DNA of 64,000 nt from Stenotrophomonas sp. SAU14A_NAIMI4_8 (GTDB lineage Bacteria > Pseudomonadota > Gammaproteobacteria > Xanthomonadales > Xanthomonadaceae). The position numbers were made by a program, and so were the translations under genes. Below, piece after piece: positions 59,584 to 64,000 of the stretch (position 1 is its first letter; each line of letters opens with the position of its first letter). The notes below the pieces were generated by a model that saw only the letters and a program-made list of their open reading frames with translations, made no database searches and was not told the DNA's origin. The stretch covers positions 1,653,680 through 1,717,679 of the forward strand of contig NZ_CP025999.1 of NCBI RefSeq assembly GCF_003086695.1, in the 5' to 3' direction.

Positions 59584-60389
59584 GCGTGCGGCGCCGCGCC
59601 GAAGTGGTCCAGTACCAGCACCTCACTGCGGCCAGGCGCATAGCCCTGCTGCAGCCCGCGCGCCACGTAGTCGATGCCCGCTTCGCAGGCGTTGCCCAGG
59701 CTCAGGCCGTTGCACAGCTGCGCGGCGATGGCCGAGGCCAGCGTGCAGCCGGTGCCGTGCGCGTCCAGCGGCAGTCGCGCATGGATGAACTCCTCGCTGC
59801 TGACGCCGTCGAAATAGCGATCGACCACGCGGTTGCCTTCCTGCAGATGGCCGCCCTTGAGCAGCACTGCACCGGCGCCCAGGTCCAGTAGTGCCGCCGC
59901 CGCCTGTTCTGCCTGCGCGGCATTGCCGATGCGGTGGCCGACCAGCAGTTCGGCTTCGGGGGTGTTCGGGGTGATCAGCGTGGCCAGCGGAATCAGGCGT
60001 TCGCGCAGTGCCTGCAGCGCGCTGTCTTCCAGCAGGCGCGCGCCGCTGGTGGCGACCATCACCGGGTCCAGCACCACATGGGCGGGGCGGCGCTGTTCAA
60101 GTGCCTCGGCCACCGCGTTGATCACCTCGGCATTGGCCAGCATGCCGAGTTTCACCGCGTGGATGTCGAAATCATCGAAGCAGGCGTCCAGCTGCGCGCG
60201 CAGGAAGTCGACCGGCGGCACATGCACTGCGGTCACCCCGCGCGTGTTCTGCGCGGTCAGTGCGGCGATCACCGACAGGCCGTGCACGCGGTGGGCGGCA
60301 AAGGCTTTCAGATCGGCCTGGATGCCGGCGCCGCCGCCGGAATCGGAGCCGGCGATGGTCAGGGCGGAAACGGGCGTAGAGGGGCTCAT
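59580..60389 (-). CDS. thiD: Hydroxymethylpyrimidine/phosphomethylpyrimidine kinase
   Basis: 269 aa. [67 protein letters not shown] and [17 protein letters not shown] are diagnostic of ThiD. Phosphorylates HMP twice for thiamine synthesis. Single-domain; thiE is not fused. Coupled to the downstream hydrolase by a 4-bp overlap. Confidence 0.96.
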   Translation of the reverse strand: MSPSTPVSALTIAGSDSGGGAGIQADLKAFAAHRVHGLSVIAALTAQNTRGVTAVHVPPVDFLRAQLDACFDDFDIHAVKLGMLANAEVINAVAEALEQRRPAHVVLDPVMVATSGARLLEDSALQALRERLIPLATLITPNTPEAELLVGHRIGNAAQAEQAAAALLDLGAGAVLLKGGHLQEGNRVVDRYFDGVSSEEFIHARLPLDAHGTGCTLASAIAAQLCNGLSLGNACEAGIDYVARGLQQGYAPGRSEVLVLDHFGAAPHA

Positions 60390-60421
60390 CCGTCGATTGT
60401 GCCGTGGTCCAGCGGGTGCGG

Positions 60422-60443
60422 GTAGAGTCGAGCTTGCTCGACT
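60422..60443 (+). repeat. GTAG REP (GTCGAGC class)
   Basis: Single GTAGAGTCGAGCTTGCTCGA unit, 32 bp upstream of the thiD start. Confidence 0.9.
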
Positions 60444-60453
60444 GCCGCAAGCC

Positions 60454-60492
60454 GGGGTCAGAGCCCTCTCCGCCGGAGAGGGATCCGACCCC
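60454..60492 (+). repeat. GGGGTC mini-palindrome, copy 8
   Basis: GGGGTCAGAGCCC ... GGGATCCGACCCC, ending 8 bp from the stop of the DUF1275 gene (which reads leftward). Confidence 0.8.
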
Positions 60493-60500
60493 GGGCACCC

Positions 60501-61169
60501 TCAATGCCGCCAGCGCGCCCATTGCTGGTACACCACGTAGACGATGCCGGTCAGGCCGGTCAGCAGCGCTGGGGCCAGCAACGCGTCGTACTGCCAGCGC
60601 ATGAACAGCCAGGCGCCGATCACCCCGCCGGCCAGGAAGCCGCTGATGATCAGGCCGCTCAGGGTCAGCCGCCGCAGTTGCAGCGGCAGGCCGCGCAGCA
60701 GGTGGCCCAGGCCGATGCCCAGGTCGGTGAACATGCCGCTCAGATGCGTGGTGCGCACCACCGCGCCACTGAAGGTGGTGGCCATGGCGTTCTGCAGGCC
60801 GCAGGCCATGGCCGCGGCCAGTGCGCCCCAGATCTGCTGCTGCTCAAACAGCGGAATGGCCACCAGCAGCAACATCGATTCAATTGCCAGCGCCACGCCG
60901 TAGCGGCGGCCCAGCTGCAGGGTGCTGTCCTGGATCAACAGCCCGCTGAGCATGGCGCCCAACGAGAAGGCGATCAGCAGGCCCCATAGGTGACCCACCG
61001 CACGCCAGTCGCCCTGCGCCAATGCCATGCCCAGCTGGCTGGTGCTGCCGGTCATGTGGCTGACCGCCTGGTGCTCGAAGCCCAGGAAGCCAACCACGTT
61101 GACCATGCCGGCCACGCAGGAGAGCGCGACCGCGCCGATCCAGACCCAGGTGGGCAGGCGGATTCCCAT
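60501..61169 (-). CDS. YoaK/DUF1275 family membrane protein
   Basis: 222 aa with about six hydrophobic helices. [56 protein letters not shown] and [14 protein letters not shown] are the DUF1275 signatures. Function unknown; sometimes near stress genes. Eighteen bp after the lipoprotein gene stop, so probably last in the bcp-phoH series. Confidence 0.88.
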   Translation of the reverse strand: MGIRLPTWVWIGAVALSCVAGMVNVVGFLGFEHQAVSHMTGSTSQLGMALAQGDWRAVGHLWGLLIAFSLGAMLSGLLIQDSTLQLGRRYGVALAIESMLLLVAIPLFEQQQIWGALAAAMACGLQNAMATTFSGAVVRTTHLSGMFTDLGIGLGHLLRGLPLQLRRLTLSGLIISGFLAGGVIGAWLFMRWQYDALLAPALLTGLTGIVYVVYQQWARWRH

Positions 61170-61187
61170 CGGCGAGGCCCCTCAGGG

Positions 61188-61685
61188 TCAGTCGAAGCCG
61201 CCGTTGAACTGCAGGTCGCTGAAGGTGTTGCTGGCCGGGTCGAACACTGCACCCCAGAACTGCGCGCCGCCATCACAGACGCTCATTGCTTCGCGTGCGG
61301 GATTCACGTCGCTGTCGCTAGGCGGGAAGGCGTTGATGTAGATCAGCCGCTTGCCGCCACTCTCGATGCCCACGTACTGGCGGTCGAAGTCCAGTACGTG
61401 CGGCACCTGTACTTCCAGCGAGGGCAGCTTCGCCTCCAGCTGGTCCACCTGCTGCCGGCTGGGCGCCCAGTAACCCGTGACCCGACCGGCCTCGCGGCCG
61501 GGGCTGGGCCGCGAGCAGGTATCCAGCACCTGCGCGGCGATGACCGGGCGGGTGACCACCCACGATTGGCCGGTGCGTTCGGCGGTGGGCACGCTGGCCG
61601 GCCCGCGCGTGGTGGTGCAGGCGCCGAGGGCGGTGGCGAGGGCGATCGCCACCGTGGGCAGCAACAGACGGGTGCAACGGTTCAC
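61188..61685 (-). CDS. Putative lipoprotein of unknown function
   Basis: 165 aa from GTG 61685, which overlaps the phoH stop in GTGA. Lipobox TALGACTTT (Cys near residue 23). The mature part has no domain I know; VLDFDRQYVGIESGGKRLIY, INAFPP and VCDGGAQFWGAVFDP look like a compact folded domain with two cysteines (residues about 57 and 137). Its coupling to phoH is the only functional hint. Confidence 0.75.
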   Translation of the reverse strand: MNRCTRLLLPTVAIALATALGACTTTRGPASVPTAERTGQSWVVTRPVIAAQVLDTCSRPSPGREAGRVTGYWAPSRQQVDQLEAKLPSLEVQVPHVLDFDRQYVGIESGGKRLIYINAFPPSDSDVNPAREAMSVCDGGAQFWGAVFDPASNTFSDLQFNGGFD

Positions 61686-63082
61686 AACACCTCCGAAGCG
61701 TAATCGGCCAGGCGCGAACGCTCGCCACGGCGCAGGGTGATGTGTGCGCTGTGTGGCCAGTTCTTGAAGCGGTCCACCGCGTAGGTCAGGCCCGAGGTGG
61801 TCTCGGTCAGGTACGGGGTGTCGATCTGTTCGACGTTGCCCAGGCAGACGATCTTGGTGCCGGGGCCGGCGCGGGTGATCAGGGTCTTCATCTGCTTGGG
61901 GGTGAGGTTCTGCGCCTCGTCCAGGATCAGATAACGTGACAGGAAGGTGCGGCCGCGCATGAAGTTCATCGAGCGGATCTTGATGCGGCTGGCCAGCAGG
62001 TCGTTGGTGGCCTGGCGGCCCCAGGTGCCGCCTTCCTGGTTGTGCGTGAGCACTTCCAGGTTGTCGGTCAGCGCGCCCATCCACGGCGTCATCTTTTCTT
62101 CTTCGGTGCCGGGCAGGAAGCCGATGTCCTCGCCCACGCTCACCGTGGCGCGGGTCATGATGATTTCGCGGTAACGCTGCTGGTCCATGGTCTGGGCCAG
62201 GCCAGCGGCCAGCGCCAGCAGGGTCTTGCCGGTGCCGGCGGTGCCCAGCAGGGTGACGAAATCGATCTCCGGGTCCATCAGCGCGTTCAGTGCGAAATTC
62301 TGCTCGCGGTTGCGCGCGCTGATGCCCCACACGGCGTGGCTGCCGTGGCGGAAGTCATCGACCAGCGACAGCACCACCTTGCCGTCGCCCACCACGCGGC
62401 TGACGCGCAGTTCCACTTCGTCTTCGCCGGGCAGGTAGACGTACTGGTTCGGATACCACTCCTCGCCGTCCTGCGCCTGGATTTCGTAATGGGTGCGGCC
62501 CTTGTCGCTCCAGCTGCGCAGGTCTTCGCCGTGGCGCTTCCAGAAGTCTTCGGGCAGCTCGGTGGCGCCGGTGTACAGCAGGCTGAAATCGTCCAGCGCG
62601 CGATCGTTCTCGTAGTCCTCGGACACGATGCCGGCGATGGCGGCCTTGATGCGCAGGTTGATGTCCTTGGAAACGAACACCACCGGCAGGTCCGGGGTCT
62701 CTTCCTTCAGCGCCAGGATCGCGCCGAGGATGGCGTTGTCCGGAATGACCTTGCCGAAGCTCTTGCCGGCGTCGAAGTGGCTGGTCTGGAAGCGCAGCTT
62801 GCCGGCGCTCTGCTTGCCACGCAGCTGCAGCCCGTTCGGGCGCTGCAGCGGAATGCCGTCGGCCAGGTTGTCCAGCCCCGATTCCTGCACCAGCTCGTTG
62901 AGGAAGCGGCTTACCTGGCGGGCGTTGCGGCTTGCTTCGGAGGTTCCCTTCTTGCCGTTGTCCAGCTCTTCGATCACCTGCATGGGCAGGTAGACGTCGT
63001 GTTCCTCGAACTTGAACAGCGCGGTGGGATCGTGCATCAGCACGTTGGTATCCAGCACGTAGATGCGCTTGCCTCGGGTCAT
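61682..63082 (-). CDS. PhoH family protein with N-terminal PIN domain
   Basis: 466 aa. PIN nuclease domain (residues 5-150: YVLDTNVLMHDPTALFKFEE, VIEELDNGKKG, Asp residues of the metal site), an OB-like linker, and a PhoH P-loop domain (about 250-460: [37 protein letters not shown]). The PIN-PhoH (PhoH2/YlaK) class is proposed to unwind and cut RNA. Despite the name, no PHO box is evident here. Confidence 0.92.
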   Translation of the reverse strand: MTRGKRIYVLDTNVLMHDPTALFKFEEHDVYLPMQVIEELDNGKKGTSEASRNARQVSRFLNELVQESGLDNLADGIPLQRPNGLQLRGKQSAGKLRFQTSHFDAGKSFGKVIPDNAILGAILALKEETPDLPVVFVSKDINLRIKAAIAGIVSEDYENDRALDDFSLLYTGATELPEDFWKRHGEDLRSWSDKGRTHYEIQAQDGEEWYPNQYVYLPGEDEVELRVSRVVGDGKVVLSLVDDFRHGSHAVWGISARNREQNFALNALMDPEIDFVTLLGTAGTGKTLLALAAGLAQTMDQQRYREIIMTRATVSVGEDIGFLPGTEEEKMTPWMGALTDNLEVLTHNQEGGTWGRQATNDLLASRIKIRSMNFMRGRTFLSRYLILDEAQNLTPKQMKTLITRAGPGTKIVCLGNVEQIDTPYLTETTSGLTYAVDRFKNWPHSAHITLRRGERSRLADYASEVL

Positions 63083-63163
63083 CGTCGTTTCCTGGTTACG
63101 GACAGGGAAAAACCACCACAGCCTGCAGGGCAGGGTGGTGGCGGACAGAGTGGGCGATGGGAC

Positions 63164-63643
63164 TCACTTGGTTTGGGCGGCCTTGAGTTCGGCGAGGACG
63201 GCATCGGCGTGGCCAGCAACCTTGACCTTGCGCCATGCCTGCACGATACGACTGTCGGGTGAAATCAGGAAGGTGCTGCGCTCGATGCCACGTACCTGCT
63301 TGCCGTACATGTTCTTCAGCTTGATCACGTCGAAGGCGCTGCACAGGGCTTCATCGCCATCGCTGACCAGCGGGAAGTTGAAACCCTGCTTGGCGCAGAA
63401 GTTGTCGTGCGACTTCACCGAATCGCGCGAGACGCCGAGCACGACCGCGCCGGCCTTCTTGAACTGCGGCAGCAGCGCGTTGAAGTCGATGCCTTCGGTG
63501 GTGCAGCCCGGGGTGCTGTCCTTGGGGTAGAAGTACAGCACCAGCCACTGGCCGGCGTAGTCGCCGAGGGTGGCGTGGTGGCCGCCGGACAGGGCCAGCG
63601 GCAGGGAAAGGGTGGTGCTGTCCAGGGTATCGCCGTTGTTCAT
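63164..63643 (-). CDS. bcp: Thioredoxin-dependent thiol peroxidase Bcp (PRX Q)
   Basis: 159 aa. WLVLYFYPKDSTPGCTTEGI carries the peroxidatic Cys, followed by GVSRDSVKSHDNFCAKQGF and GIERSTFLISPDSRIVQAWR. The second Cys five residues on, present in E. coli Bcp, is absent; other cysteines lie in NFCAK and ALCSAF. Reduces peroxides with thioredoxin. AAGGA precedes ATG 63643. It lies 79 bp after gcvR, the same neighbour as in E. coli. Confidence 0.92.
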   Translation of the reverse strand: MNNGDTLDSTTLSLPLALSGGHHATLGDYAGQWLVLYFYPKDSTPGCTTEGIDFNALLPQFKKAGAVVLGVSRDSVKSHDNFCAKQGFNFPLVSDGDEALCSAFDVIKLKNMYGKQVRGIERSTFLISPDSRIVQAWRKVKVAGHADAVLAELKAAQTK

Positions 63644-63722
63644 GAGGTCCTTCTGTCGAGCCTGGGTTGTTTCTACGACAATTGCATGAAACGCCACGCG
63701 CCCGTGAGAGGCGCGCGAAGAA

Positions 63723-64000
63723 TCAGAATTTCATCGGGTCCATGATCGCGTCCAGGTTCAAGTGGTCGCAGAATTCAAGGAAGTCATCGCGCAGCGCGGC
63801 GATGTGCATGTTGGCCGGCACGCCGATGGTCACCTGCGCGCTGAACATTTCAGCGCCGGTCTGCATGGCGCGGTAGCGGGTGCTCTGCAGGTTCTCGATG
63901 GTGATGCCCTGGCGGTCGAAGAAATCGGCCAGCTGGAACAGGATGCCCGGCTTGTCGGCGGCGATCACTTCCACGATGTAGGGCAGCAGGTTGGACTGCG
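63723..64000 (-). CDS. gcvR: Glycine cleavage system transcriptional repressor-like ACT protein, C-terminal part
   Basis: The last 92 residues of a gene running off the right edge. VEVIAADKPGILFQLADFFD is a typical ACT-domain strand-turn-helix, followed by GITIENLQSTRYRAMQTGAE and a second ACT strand. GcvR in E. coli is a tandem-ACT protein that binds GcvA and senses glycine, and is encoded next to bcp as here. The start is outside the window. Confidence 0.8.
   Translation of the reverse strand, partial: QSNLLPYIVEVIAADKPGILFQLADFFDRQGITIENLQSTRYRAMQTGAEMFSAQVTIGVPANMHIAALRDDFLEFCDHLNLDAIMDPMKF

Noticed and set aside
61682..63082. Pho-regulon membership of phoH
   Set aside because: No 11-bp-spaced GTCAT repeats are seen in the 81 bp upstream, and the PIN-PhoH class is not generally Pho-controlled.

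Overview
The window is GC-rich chromosomal DNA from a gammaproteobacterium of the Xanthomonadaceae, most likely Stenotrophomonas (maltophilia complex). The clues are the many GTAG-headed palindromic REP sequences (cores AGTCGAGCTTGCTCGACT, ATCCACGCCATGCGTGGAT, CGCCGGGCCATGCCCGGCG), the LexA operator TTAGTAGTAATACTACTAA typical of this family, and the protein sequences and gene order. Species is an inference; no 16S gene is present.

Layout. 1-12.9 kb holds metabolic and transport genes: the end of a glutamate-synthase-like gene, a GNAT enzyme, a flavoprotein with an FKBP lipoprotein, trhO, an LLM oxidoreductase, a PPOX protein, an ExoD/CorC-type pair, a DUF47-pit phosphate-uptake pair, an S10 peptidase and a second GNAT enzyme. 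12.9-27 kb is core: parE, pyrG, kdsA, two small membrane paralogues, eno, ftsB, ispD, ispF, truD, smr, surE, pcm, yqaA, nlpD. Many of these overlap by 4 bp, and the order resembles that of enterobacteria, but rpoS does not follow nlpD. 27-35 kb holds yhbY, rlmE, ftsH, folP, miaA, hfq and hflX. 36-44.5 kb is the recombination, SOS and regulatory block pncC, ubiB-like, lexA, recA, recX, alaS, csrA, tRNA-Ser(GCU). 44.5-58.3 kb is more accessory: lhr, an exported protein, phospholipase C coupled to a TonB receptor, a lipoprotein hydrolase, pirin and a LysR regulator. It ends at three tRNA-Arg(ACG) genes on the minus strand. 58.6-64 kb carries a hydrolase, thiD, a DUF1275 protein, a lipoprotein, phoH, bcp and the end of gcvR.

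Repeats. Gaps of more than 300 bp are nearly all filled by repeats. Besides ordinary REPs I see (i) a composite element made of a GC-rich palindrome, AACGNC-type hexamers, a long hairpin with locus-specific arms of 22-26 bp, and a terminal GTAG REP (six copies, one with a mini-IS in its loop); and (ii) a ~40-bp imperfect palindrome beginning GGGGTC (eight copies), often just after stop codons.

Regulation. Two PHO-box-like sites stand out. One overlaps a -10-like hexamer before DUF47-pit and suggests repression. The other lies in the divergent promoter between the phospholipase C/TonB receptor pair and the lipoprotein hydrolase and suggests activation. Together they point to a phosphate-starvation circuit. 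lexA has a perfect operator touching its start codon, and the csrA leader has a hairpin presenting GGA.
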